From CBDULX01 sp965368175 (lineage in GTDB: Bacteria; Pseudomonadota; Gammaproteobacteria; SZUA-229), in NCBI GenBank assembly GCA_965368175.1, contig CBDULX010000070.1, forward strand, positions 1 to 14,338: DNA of 14,338 bases, written 5' to 3'. Below, in pieces: positions 1 through 7,383 of the stretch (the first letter of the stretch is position 1; each line of letters starts with the position of its first letter). The notes beneath the pieces are model-generated. The model saw nothing but the letters and a program-made list of their open reading frames with translations, made no database searches and was not told the origin of the DNA. A program made the translations under genes and the position numbers.

Positions 1-147
1 AGACCTGGACATAACGAAATGAAAAGAACAATTCTTGGGTTTTGTGGCATAAAAGTCGTGAAAATATCAGAGTTCGCCCCAGTCAAAGATTCGAGTCTAC
101 ATCAAAAAGAAAAATGGATTGCTATAGCAAAAGACCTTGGTTCATAG
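1..147 (+). CDS. NAD(P)H:quinone-reductase-like flavodoxin-fold protein, C-terminal fragment
   Basis: The frame is open from the first base and stops at TAG 145-147, giving 48 codons; the start and most of the protein lie outside the window. The residues begin RPGHNEMKRTILGFCGIKVV and continue through SEFAPVK and HQKEKW to LGS. This resembles the C-terminal tail of the Flavodoxin_2/NQO1-like family (MdaB/KefF-type FMN- or FAD-dependent NAD(P)H dehydrogenases), where a pattern like LGFCGIKPV...GPVK.SS...R.KWL..V..LG is typical. Such proteins reduce quinones or similar acceptors in the cytoplasm. The family call comes from remembered pattern similarity on a short piece, so the exact subfamily is open. 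The codons are coherent and no frameshift is seen. Confidence 0.6.
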   Translation, partial: RPGHNEMKRTILGFCGIKVVKISEFAPVKDSSLHQKEKWIAIAKDLGS

Positions 148-556
148 AGCGTACAGGTTCAGACCTTGCATTTGATATAAATTGCTTAAATTAGCGCGAT
201 GTATAATATCGTGTTTTGAATATAAGTGTTTTGTTATAAACCCCTTCTGGAGTAAGCAGGGGAGGAAATGTTTATGAGGGGTCGTTTGCGAGGATACCTG
301 AGCGAAATACACATGTTTTGTCTGATTTATTGTTGAATCGTATTGATGAGACACACGAACATTAGTAATATCGGTAAATATCTCTTCGCGATGGTCTATA
401 AGTGTGGTGTATGTACAAATGTACTGCGATGCCTAATATCAGGAATGGCGCTTAAAATACAGTGCATAGGACAATCTAAAGGATACCAGCAGGGAGCTTC
501 TGACCAAGTATATAATTCTTCTATAACTTCCACACTATAAATAAAGAGCATAAGCT
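148..556. other. AT-rich intergenic region with no supported gene
   Basis: No convincing gene was found here. Open frames at 343-540 (+) and 142-354 (-) have no recognisable family, no good ribosome binding site and composition like non-coding DNA. A possible extended -10 box, TATAAT at 511-516, lies 40 nt before the 557 start codon, but no good -35 box sits at the right distance. A promoter for the 557 gene here is therefore only weakly supported. Confidence 0.4.
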
Positions 557-1186
557 ATGAAACAATTATTTATAACTATTATTTTATTATTCGTAACAAC
601 AGGCTACGCGAGTCAAAAAGCGGTCACTGATACAGGCAAAGAGGTAATTCTGAAAGATGACGGGACATGGAGATATTCGGAAAATACGAAGAATCTGACT
701 GCAACGATCAAAAGTAATAAAGCTGTATTTAAAAAATCAAAAGATGCTTCGTTTTTGCTGAAAAGCGTTAAGAACTCTTCTGCATTCTGGATAAACGCAA
801 ATAAATGGTCATTTAAAAAAGCAACTGATAATGCTGAAGCCGAATATCAATTTCAACTAAAAGGTCAGGATTTATATGGAATGGCAATTACCGAAGGAAT
901 TGAAATATCTCTTGAATCATTGACTGATCTTGCCCTGGTTAATGCGCAGAATGCAGATCCAAATGCAAGAGTCGTCAAAAAAGAATATAGAAATGTAAAT
1001 GGGAACAAAGTAATTTATATGGAAATGAATGCAATTATACAGAGCATTGATTTCACCTATTTAGGTTATTATTATTCTGACGCATCCGGTTCTACTCAAT
1101 TACTCACTTATACAGCTACTAATTTGGTCAAGAAATATAAATCAGAAATAAATGATTTACTGAACGGTCTGGTAACCCAGAAATAA
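557..1186 (+). CDS. Small predicted exported protein of unknown function
   Basis: The product is 209 residues long. Residues 1-18 look like a Sec signal peptide: Lys2, a hydrophobic run FITIILLFV, then GYA before a probable cleavage at Ala18/Ser19. The mature protein is therefore expected in the periplasm. Just after the cleavage site is the segment TDTGKEVILKDDGTWRY (24-40), a K.V.L.DDGTW.Y pattern found near the N-terminus of assorted small exported proteins of unknown function (DUF3157-like, from memory). The rest has no catalytic motif that I recognise; it is rich in Lys, Asn and Ser and predicted to mix strand and helix. The start is supported by AAAGAG at 543-548, eight bases before ATG. 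It is more AT-rich than the minus-strand genes. It stands alone, facing the downstream end of the minus-strand cluster. Confidence 0.7.
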   Translation: MKQLFITIILLFVTTGYASQKAVTDTGKEVILKDDGTWRYSENTKNLTATIKSNKAVFKKSKDASFLLKSVKNSSAFWINANKWSFKKATDNAEAEYQFQLKGQDLYGMAITEGIEISLESLTDLALVNAQNADPNARVVKKEYRNVNGNKVIYMEMNAIIQSIDFTYLGYYYSDASGSTQLLTYTATNLVKKYKSEINDLLNGLVTQK

Positions 1187-1617
1187 ATTATAATAAGTTG
1201 AGGGAAATTCGATATAAAACAGGTCTGGATATTTGTGTCAGATAATTTGTATAAATCAGGGCATAGTACGATACAGCGAACAATATGTCTTAATATGAGC
1301 TAGCAGTTACTTATATTCGCTCATAGCCAGAAGAATTGCCAAGAAAATAATAAAAAGCATGAGTCCGCAAATGCACGCTAATGAACGCAAATAGAAACAA
1401 AACATCTATATGTTGTGCGCCGTAGGCGTACAAATAAAACATTTGCGTTTATTTGCGTGCATTTGCGGACGATATCTTTTGTTCTATAACGTCAGCTTCG
1501 GGGTGTTTTGAAATATTTAGTGCAGACTTGAATTGTCAGATTAAGTCTAAAGCCATTACAATGTGCCAGACGTGGTTGAAATGACAGTAGATATCAGTGA
1601 TAGCAGGCGGTAATTGG
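1187..1617. other. Convergent intergenic region with a large inverted repeat
   Basis: This gap separates the ends of two convergent genes. The only structure I see is the inverted repeat at 1363-1470, listed separately. No canonical T-tailed terminator directly follows either stop codon. Confidence 0.5.
1363..1470. repeat. Large inverted repeat with TTTGCGT units and nested hairpin
   Basis: The arms are 1363-1392 and 1441-1470, 30 bases each with 28 complementary. The right arm is built from three near-direct units of about ten bases, beginning ATTTGCGTTT, ATTTGCGTGC and ATTTGCGGAC. The 48-base spacer holds a second hairpin, TTGTGCGCC-GTA-GGCGTACAA at 1414-1434, paired throughout with one G-T wobble. 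The structure can form on either strand. On the minus strand it is followed by T-rich sequence (TGCTTTTTATTATTTTC), so it could help end transcription of the minus-strand cluster; that is inference. Similar ATTTGCG-type intergenic repeats occur in other proteobacteria, from memory. Confidence 0.8.
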
Positions 1618-2469
1618 TTAACACTTGCTTAGCCATACGCCGACATCCAGGCTGGAATTTGCAGTGCCAGTAAATGATCCCTCTATTGGTGGTACCGATT
1701 CGGGTAATCGTGCTACTGCCACAGCAATGTGATCGGTTCCTACTATCTGACCGATAGTAGGGTCGAATCCCTTCCATCCTGCTCCGGGCAGATATACTTC
1801 GGCCCATGCATGGGTTGCACCTAAATTGGTCACTGATGGAGGTGAGTGGAGATAGCCGCTCACAAATCGTGCAGCCAGGCCTAAATGCCGAACTGTATCC
1901 ATAAATAATACTGCAAAGTCACGGCAGGAGCCGGTGCCGTTGGCCAGAGTTAACTCTGCTGACTGTACACCCGGCTCTTCCCGAATTCTGTACGTCAGGG
2001 TATTGTGGATATGACTGTTAATCTGTTGTAACAGAGTGTAAGTCTGAATTGGTATTCCTGGTTTCCATAAATCCTCAATCCATTTAGTCAGTAGTTCTTT
2101 TGTCTTAAGATCGGTCAAAGATATATAGGGTGCTAGCAGGATCGTGTCATCGGGTAGATAAGTGAATGGGTAATGTATTGCATAATCGGCCACCATAAAG
2201 TCGAGTGGAGTCTCATTGTACTGCTGGATGATGGCTTCACTCTCAATCATAAGCTGGCTGGTGGGCAACTCAAAACTTGCTATTGCGACTGAATTTCCTT
2301 CCACGTCCCGATGCCAACGCAAACTGGCGGGTGGGGTGATCTTCAGGTTTAATGACTCAACATGTAATTCATGGTCTTCTCTTGGACGCAGCCGCAAGCA
2401 ATGTGGTCCGAGGTTTACAGAATCGGAAAAATTATAATAGGTACGATGAAGAATTTTAAAGCACTGCAT
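1618..2469 (-). CDS. Stand-alone transglutaminase-like cysteine peptidase
   Basis: The product is 283 residues. Residues 1-85 match the Bact_transglu_N beta domain, with the usual opening (HRTYYNFSDSVNLGPH, then LRLRPR). The transglutaminase core follows at about 145-240, with the catalytic triad visible: Cys182 in GSCRDF, His220 in THAWAEVYLPGAGW and Asp236 in FDPT. Proteins of this COG1305 group are thought to be cytoplasmic papain-fold enzymes that cleave or transfer amide bonds; no substrate is established. The ATG is supported by AAGGA six bases upstream (2476-2480) and by alignment to the family N-terminus. It is the last gene of the minus-strand run, separated from the VOC gene by 278 bases that hold a complete MITE-like repeat, so cotranscription is less sure here. 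It is a paralogue of the N-terminal third of the 10677-7384 product. Confidence 0.9.
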   Translation of the reverse strand: MQCFKILHRTYYNFSDSVNLGPHCLRLRPREDHELHVESLNLKITPPASLRWHRDVEGNSVAIASFELPTSQLMIESEAIIQQYNETPLDFMVADYAIHYPFTYLPDDTILLAPYISLTDLKTKELLTKWIEDLWKPGIPIQTYTLLQQINSHIHNTLTYRIREEPGVQSAELTLANGTGSCRDFAVLFMDTVRHLGLAARFVSGYLHSPPSVTNLGATHAWAEVYLPGAGWKGFDPTIGQIVGTDHIAVAVARLPESVPPIEGSFTGTANSSLDVGVWLSKC

Positions 2470-2557
2470 ACACTGTCCTTTTTGCGTTATTCATTCTGTC
2501 ACTCAAATGACTGGACCCGACTGGTACAGGGTATAAAACTGTCAGTTCACATTGTAG

Positions 2558-2718
2558 CCAGGGAACCTCTGATTAAGTCTGGTATTAATAGGATGCGATG
2601 AGTGATTAGATTTTTAACGAAGTGATGCGTGAGTCATTCTATTGCAACGAACTTCGGGGAAAATCTGGACACTTTTAGCTATCGTAAAACAATCACGACT
2701 TGATCAGAGGTTTCCTGG
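2558..2718 (-). repeat. MITE-like repeat, complete copy (A)
   Basis: This 161-base element has 22-base terminal inverted repeats at 2558-2579 and 2697-2718, identical at 20 of 22 positions; both read inward from CCAGG and contain CCTCTGAT. It encodes nothing. Read on the minus strand it aligns along most of its length with 12870-13027 and, in its second half, with 11371-11468. An 18-base end, CCTCTGATTAAGTCTGGT at 2566-2583, is the exact reverse complement of 11443-11460. A 19-base internal block at 2661-2679 is the exact reverse complement of 12911-12929. No clear target-site duplication is visible. It lies in the putative operon, upstream of the second transglutaminase gene. Confidence 0.8.
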
Positions 2719-2747
2719 ATAGCAAGTATTCAAAGAAGTGGTTGCTG

Positions 2748-3983
2748 TCATATTTCTGCCTCAGTCGAAAGACTCTTTAGTTCTTCTTCAACACTTGCAG
2801 CATGGGTAAGCTCTGCGACATTGTCTTTGGCAAAAAAACCATCGAAGTCACCAAATCGTTGAACATATTCAATGATCAGTGATGAATGTTCTGATGCGCT
2901 GGAGAAAATCTGTTTGAGGCCCTCTTCTTTTGAGCCGATTACATCAAGTAAGAAGTCCTTACCCTGAGATGCGATCTGGCTGACGACCATCCCAATATTA
3001 TCCATGCCGTTAGTTTCACCATCACGCACAGCCATGGCTATGTGGTGCAGGCGTGGGCCATAGTTGCGGACGAAGGTTTCAGTTGGTGAAGGAAGCCGGT
3101 CCAGGTGATTGACAAAGTAGGGCGTATTATTTGCAGTAAAAACCTTGGCCGGGCTCTTAAGTTCGCTGGAATAATGCGTACTCTTGGTAACATTGGTAGA
3201 GGAATTCTGATCCTTTATGTTATATGAGCCCCAGTAATAGTAACTGGACAGGGACAGCCATTCGAGTATAGCGACTTCTCGGTTCTGGCTGTATACGCGA
3301 GTTGCCAGATGATCTATAGGTAAAATTAACTCATCAATCTGTAATTTCTTTTGTAGTTCTTTAGCTGCAAAATAAGCATCCTGGACTTCTGGCATAATGT
3401 TACTCACACCCAGTGAATAGACACGCAACTGATCTTCAGGTCGTTCCATATAACCAATTATATTGTGGGTGTAGGGCGATGGTTTGCTAATGCCCAGATT
3501 GCCCGGTAGTTCCAGTTTGCGTATCTGGTCCTGAGTGAAGAATCGGAAATCGCGTTGCTGCTGAAGTTTTATGACTCCGTGCAGGTCGTTGACCCTGAGG
3601 ATCTCACCCATATAACGGCTGTTTGGCTTGTGTGTACCAATGGGGTAGATTTCATTAAGGCTGCGGAAAATACCCTGAATATTGGCATTCTTAACTTCAC
3701 GTATCAGAAAATCAGGGGATTTCATGTCAACCCGCAGAACATGTGTCCAGTGATTTTCAGTCTCCAGGGTGACCAGATAATGATAAGGCGACATTAACGC
3801 CAGTTCTGCTATGTAGCGAATCGAATGACCGGGATCCACAGTAATCATGATGGCGTCGATTTCATGTATCATATCGGTGAGCCCAATCGAGTCTCGCTCC
3901 TCGAGCATTCGGACCAGATATTCTTCAAAGAAATCAGAATTCTGCTTGTCGCCGTTACGGGTAAATGAAAGTGAGTTCAGCAT
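2748..3983 (-). CDS. HPPD-like VOC-superfamily protein, putative Fe(II) dioxygenase
   Basis: The product is 411 residues. The C-terminal half (about 218-395) resembles the catalytic half of 4-hydroxyphenylpyruvate dioxygenase. It has IDHLATRV with His225, then a stretch with KVFTANNTPYFVN and ETFVRNYGPRLHHIAMAV with His314, then LIIEYVQRFGDFDGFF with Glu372. In HPPD the matching His, His and Glu bind the catalytic Fe(II). Residues 1-200 probably form a diverged first VOC module; I see no second metal site. Typical HPPDs are 350-400 residues, and the usual HPPD substrate-contact residues are not obvious, so the substrate is probably not hydroxyphenylpyruvate. ATG is preceded by GAGAGAA (3987-3993). 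It starts 41 bases after the Anbu stop, on the same strand. The fold is inferred from motifs; the reaction and substrate are unknown. A non-catalytic VOC protein remains possible. Confidence 0.65.
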   Translation of the reverse strand: MLNSLSFTRNGDKQNSDFFEEYLVRMLEERDSIGLTDMIHEIDAIMITVDPGHSIRYIAELALMSPYHYLVTLETENHWTHVLRVDMKSPDFLIREVKNANIQGIFRSLNEIYPIGTHKPNSRYMGEILRVNDLHGVIKLQQQRDFRFFTQDQIRKLELPGNLGISKPSPYTHNIIGYMERPEDQLRVYSLGVSNIMPEVQDAYFAAKELQKKLQIDELILPIDHLATRVYSQNREVAILEWLSLSSYYYWGSYNIKDQNSSTNVTKSTHYSSELKSPAKVFTANNTPYFVNHLDRLPSPTETFVRNYGPRLHHIAMAVRDGETNGMDNIGMVVSQIASQGKDFLLDVIGSKEEGLKQIFSSASEHSSLIIEYVQRFGDFDGFFAKDNVAELTHAASVEEELKSLSTEAEI

Positions 3984-4024
3984 ATATTCTCTCGTGTCAA
4001 TGAATGCCAGAGTTTAGTATCGTC

Positions 4025-4831
4025 TCAGGTGAACTGATTTGGTGTAATCATTGATTGTTGTGCCTGAGTTGCGGTTGATTCAGTTACTGTTTGTTTTATC
4101 ACAGAGTTTTCAAAATTTGGTAAAGCATGAAACACCTTATTGATACCTGTGTTCCAGGATTCGCGCACATCGATCAGGTAAGGATCTGATTCATCAAAAC
4201 TGCAACGATAGCTAAGTTGTAAAGTGTCTTTTGGATAGATGGCAACTTCAAAAGGTGGGCCTACAGTAATATTTGATCGAGTGGTTGCATCCAGTGATAC
4301 CAACGACAGGCAGGCGCCTTCATTTAATGTCATGCCTGGGTGCGCAATACGATCAAGCGCAGGCTTACCGTATTTGCTTTCACCAATTTGCAAATAAGGT
4401 GTTTGTGGAGATGAGGTAATATAGTTGCCCTGTGGATAAATCAGCATCAGGCCATGTGGTTTTCCTGCAATCTGGCCACCCAGTAACAGGGTGGTTTCAC
4501 CACTGATACCGGTCTGGGAAAATGCCAGGCTATGTTCCTGCTGAACCTGCTGACTGATTTTGCCGACGTATTCTGCCGCTTCAAATAGATACTTTACATT
4601 GGCTAAATTTGGCGCACCAGTCGGATAATCAATATCACGTTGAATGTGATTGATCACTTCCTGGGTGGTGGCCAGGTTACCGGCTGATAAAATCACAAAC
4701 AGGCGATCCTCAGCTGGCGTAAAGAGGTGCATTTTGCTGTAAGTGGTCACGTAATCCACACCGGCATTGGTGCGGGAATCAGAAGCAAATACCAGGCCCT
4801 GATCAAGGCTGAGTCCGACGCAGTAAGTCAT
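4025..4831 (-). CDS. Anbu-type proteasome-like peptidase
   Basis: The 268-residue product belongs to COG3484, the ancestral beta-subunit (Anbu) branch of proteasome/HslV Ntn hydrolases. It begins MTYCVGLSLDQGLVFASDSR. Removal of Met1 would expose Thr2 as the nucleophile, and the expected partners are Asp18 (ASDSR) and Lys33 (YSKM), so the active site looks complete. Anbu proteins form cytoplasmic rings or open helical assemblies, and no unfoldase partner is encoded here. The family is recurrently linked to alpha-E, ATP-grasp and transglutaminase genes, as in this window. The gap from the alpha-E stop is 116 bases, larger than elsewhere in the run, with a 12-base palindrome ATATTTAAATAT at 4878-4889 and a weak ribosome site, so some independent expression is possible. 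The predicted start fits the family because Thr must be residue 2. Confidence 0.92.
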   Translation of the reverse strand: MTYCVGLSLDQGLVFASDSRTNAGVDYVTTYSKMHLFTPAEDRLFVILSAGNLATTQEVINHIQRDIDYPTGAPNLANVKYLFEAAEYVGKISQQVQQEHSLAFSQTGISGETTLLLGGQIAGKPHGLMLIYPQGNYITSSPQTPYLQIGESKYGKPALDRIAHPGMTLNEGACLSLVSLDATTRSNITVGPPFEVAIYPKDTLQLSYRCSFDESDPYLIDVRESWNTGINKVFHALPNFENSVIKQTVTESTATQAQQSMITPNQFT

Positions 4832-4947
4832 AAGTAATCTATCTGGTTAATGGTTAGAGTGGTTTCTAGTATGAGCCATATTTAAATATTGTGGAAGCCT
4901 GGCTGAATAGAATATTTTTCAGTACTACTGGAATTACCCTCTTTAGC

Positions 4948-5889
4948 TTATTGAAAAGGTGATAAAAAATATTGTTTCTCAAGGGTTTTATGGAAACGCC
5001 GTATGCTGATCTGCAGCTCATCGATGAACTTGTGCAAAGCTTCCTTGCCGAGATTTTCCATTTTTTGTTTATTGAGTTTATTGTTTACTGCCCTCAATGA
5101 TTTTAAGGGCAATGCGCTATTCGCCAGCGTGCCAACACTTTCCTCTACTGAAGCCAGGCAATGAGCTATTGACCTTGGGTAGAGGGTGTCATAAAACAGA
5201 AAATTCAGCACAGGTAATCTGCTTACCCGAACCTGGACTCTGCGGCGGTAGATTGAGTAGGCGGAGAGGGACTTCAGGATGCTGATCCATTGTACGCCTT
5301 CAAGACTCCTGGATTCAAATAGTTCTTCCACATCGGTTAGCAGGTCGGTTGATCGTACATCAAGAATGCGAGAGGTCATTTCGGCGCGTTCGATGTTTCT
5401 ACCAATACGAAGAAAGTGCCAGGCTTCATCCTGGTACATAACAGACGCGAGCAGTCCGTTGAGCTGCTGCGAACCGGAAATAATACCATCGAGGTAGGCA
5501 TCTCTGCCTTTCTGAGTTAATCCTGACTGAATACTCTCCTTGGCAAAGAGGTAGAGTTTATTCAGCTTGTGCCAGGCGGTTCTAGGAATAATTTCACGGA
5601 TGGTGCGACAGTTTTCCCGTGCACTGTTGATAGAGCTTAAAATTGAGCTGAGGTTGTTGGAGTCTCCAATAAGAAATTTGACGACATTTCGCTCAGTCGG
5701 CGCATCATAATATTGTTCGAATATGTCTTCCAGACCGGTGATTGAGATTAGGGGTTCCCAGCCGGGTGAGATGCCCTTCGGGGTATCCAGTACCAGATGA
5801 GAGTTAACGCGAATGAGTCGGGCGGTATTTTCGGCACGTTCTATATAACGTCCCGCCCAGTAGATAGCCTCAGCCACACGAGACAGCAT
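4948..5889 (-). CDS. Alpha-E domain protein (COG2307)
   Basis: The product is 313 residues and mostly helical. The family signature opens the protein: MLSRVAEAIYWAGRYIERAE, then NTARLIRV. The key motif GRYIERAENTARLI (13-26) recurs as GRNIERAEMTSRIL (163-176), so the fold appears to contain an internal duplication. A further conserved element is ARENCRTIREIIP (90-102). Alpha-E proteins have no assigned activity. They are nearly always beside or fused to COG2308 ATP-grasp proteins and have been predicted to be a partner or scaffold of a peptide-ligation or tagging system. The start lies 2 bases after the ATP-grasp stop, which points to translational coupling. Location is expected to be cytoplasmic, with no signal peptide or membrane segment. 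Confidence 0.93.
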   Translation of the reverse strand: MLSRVAEAIYWAGRYIERAENTARLIRVNSHLVLDTPKGISPGWEPLISITGLEDIFEQYYDAPTERNVVKFLIGDSNNLSSILSSINSARENCRTIREIIPRTAWHKLNKLYLFAKESIQSGLTQKGRDAYLDGIISGSQQLNGLLASVMYQDEAWHFLRIGRNIERAEMTSRILDVRSTDLLTDVEELFESRSLEGVQWISILKSLSAYSIYRRRVQVRVSRLPVLNFLFYDTLYPRSIAHCLASVEESVGTLANSALPLKSLRAVNNKLNKQKMENLGKEALHKFIDELQISIRRFHKTLEKQYFLSPFQ

Positions 5890-5891
5890 AG

Positions 5892-7346
5892 TTAATTCTC
5901 CATGTCCGAAACAATCCAGGTATCTTTCGAGCCACCACCCTGTGATGAATTCACTATTAGTGAACCCTTACGCAAGGCTACCCGTGTCAGTCCACCGGTG
6001 GTTACCGAAGTTTTCTTGCCACTCAGGATGAATGGCCTCAAATCAACATGCCGTGGCTCAAGCGTCTTGCCAACGATGGTAGGTACCGTAGAGATTCCAA
6101 GGGTGGGTTGACCAATGTAGTTCCTGGGATTTTTTTTGATTAGTTTTGCAAACATGTTACGTTCGGCCTTTGTGGCATAGGGCCCAATCAACATGCCATA
6201 ACCACCCGATTCGTTCGCAGGTTTGACAACCAGTTTATCGAGATTGGCCAGAACATATTCACGTTCTTCCTTGAACATGCAACGGTAGGTCGGCACATTG
6301 GGGATGCCCGGTTCTTCATTCAGATAATAACGAATGATGTCGGGTACAAAAGCATAAACGACTTTGTCATCTGCAACACCGGCACCAGGAGCATTGGCAA
6401 GACCAACATTACCCGCCTTCCAGGCACGCATCAGGCCTGGAACACCCAGTGTGGAGTCTTTACGAAACACCTCTGGGTCGATAAATTCATCGTCGATTCT
6501 CCGATATATGACATCAACACGTTGCGGTCCAGCCACTGTGCGCATGTAGACACACTCGTCTTTATCGACAAATAAATCCCTGCCTTCGACCAGCTCTGCC
6601 CCCATTTGGTGCGCGAGATAGGCATGTTCGAAATAGGCCGAGTTGTAAATGCCGGGAGTTAACACGACCACTTCGGGGTGTTTCACTTTTCGCGGGGAAA
6701 TAGATGCGAGCATGTCGTGTAGCTGTGTCGGGTAGTCATCAATGGGGAGTGGTGCATAGGTTTCAAACAGTTCAGGGAAGATGCGTTTGGTGACTTCTCT
6801 ATTCTCCAGCATATAAGACACACCGGAGGGAACTCGAAGATTATCTTCCAGGACATAGACCGTACCATCGGCATCCCGAACCAGATCTGAGCCGCAGATA
6901 TGGGCCCATATTCCCGCTTCAGGTGTTATCCCCACGCACTGTGGTCTAAAGTTCTTTGAGTCCGCCAGGACCTCTGCCGGGAATACCCCATCTTTAATGA
7001 TTTTCTGGCCATGATAGAGGTCATTTATAAATAAATTCAACGCCTTAACGCGCTGTATCAGGCCTGCCTCTATGACATCCCATTCGGATTTTGGAATGAG
7101 TCTGGGTACTATATCGAAAGGCCAGTTACGATCGATGGTGCCTTCTTCTTCGGTATAAACTGTAAAGGTAATACCCATTTCCTTTATGGCCAGATCAGCC
7201 GCTGCCTGCCTCGCCGAGAGCTCATCATCATCCATTTCTCGGAACAGTTTCACCAGTTCCTTGCAGTAGCTGCGTGCGCGGTTCTTGCCCACCAGTGTCT
7301 CATCATAAAAGGCCCCAGGATCATACTGGGTAAGATCAATGGGCAT
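5892..7346 (-). CDS. Circularly permuted ATP-grasp type 2 protein (COG2308)
   Basis: The 484-residue product matches the circularly permuted ATP-grasp family at its usual length. Visible blocks, in order, are LEDNLRVPSGVSYMLENR (166-183), YRRIDDEFIDP (281-291), NAPGAGVADDKVVYAFVPD (318-336), LVVKPANESGGYGMLIGP (372-389), HVDLRPFIL (433-441) and NSSQGGGSKDTW (466-477). The KPANESGGYG block fits the nucleotide-binding lysine and glycine-rich loop of ATP-grasp enzymes. Members are predicted to join a carboxylate to an amine at the cost of ATP; the substrates are unknown. ATG at 7346 is preceded by an AGG-containing site about ten bases upstream. It follows the fusion gene by 37 bases and is almost fused to the alpha-E gene, its usual partner. 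Confidence 0.93.
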   Translation of the reverse strand: MPIDLTQYDPGAFYDETLVGKNRARSYCKELVKLFREMDDDELSARQAAADLAIKEMGITFTVYTEEEGTIDRNWPFDIVPRLIPKSEWDVIEAGLIQRVKALNLFINDLYHGQKIIKDGVFPAEVLADSKNFRPQCVGITPEAGIWAHICGSDLVRDADGTVYVLEDNLRVPSGVSYMLENREVTKRIFPELFETYAPLPIDDYPTQLHDMLASISPRKVKHPEVVVLTPGIYNSAYFEHAYLAHQMGAELVEGRDLFVDKDECVYMRTVAGPQRVDVIYRRIDDEFIDPEVFRKDSTLGVPGLMRAWKAGNVGLANAPGAGVADDKVVYAFVPDIIRYYLNEEPGIPNVPTYRCMFKEEREYVLANLDKLVVKPANESGGYGMLIGPYATKAERNMFAKLIKKNPRNYIGQPTLGISTVPTIVGKTLEPRHVDLRPFILSGKKTSVTTGGLTRVALRKGSLIVNSSQGGGSKDTWIVSDMEN

Positions 7347-7383
7347 GGCATGTACCTGTCTGCCAGATCATGGTCGTCATTTT

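Noticed and set aside
142..354. Minus-strand open frame of 70 codons
   Set aside because: It overlaps the end of the real flavodoxin-like reading frame, has no recognisable family and no good ribosome site.
343..540. Plus-strand open frame of 65 codons before the exported-protein gene
   Set aside because: There is no ribosome site or family, and the residues look like translated intergenic DNA.
1363..1470. CRISPR array
   Set aside because: The ATTTGCG units are short, adjacent and mirrored across a palindrome, without regular unique spacers.
2748..3983. 2-oxoadipate dioxygenase (DUF1338/HglS) as the identity of the VOC protein
   Set aside because: The C-terminal order of IDH, HHIA and EYVQR motifs fits HPPD better, and the DUF1338 patterns I know are not visible.
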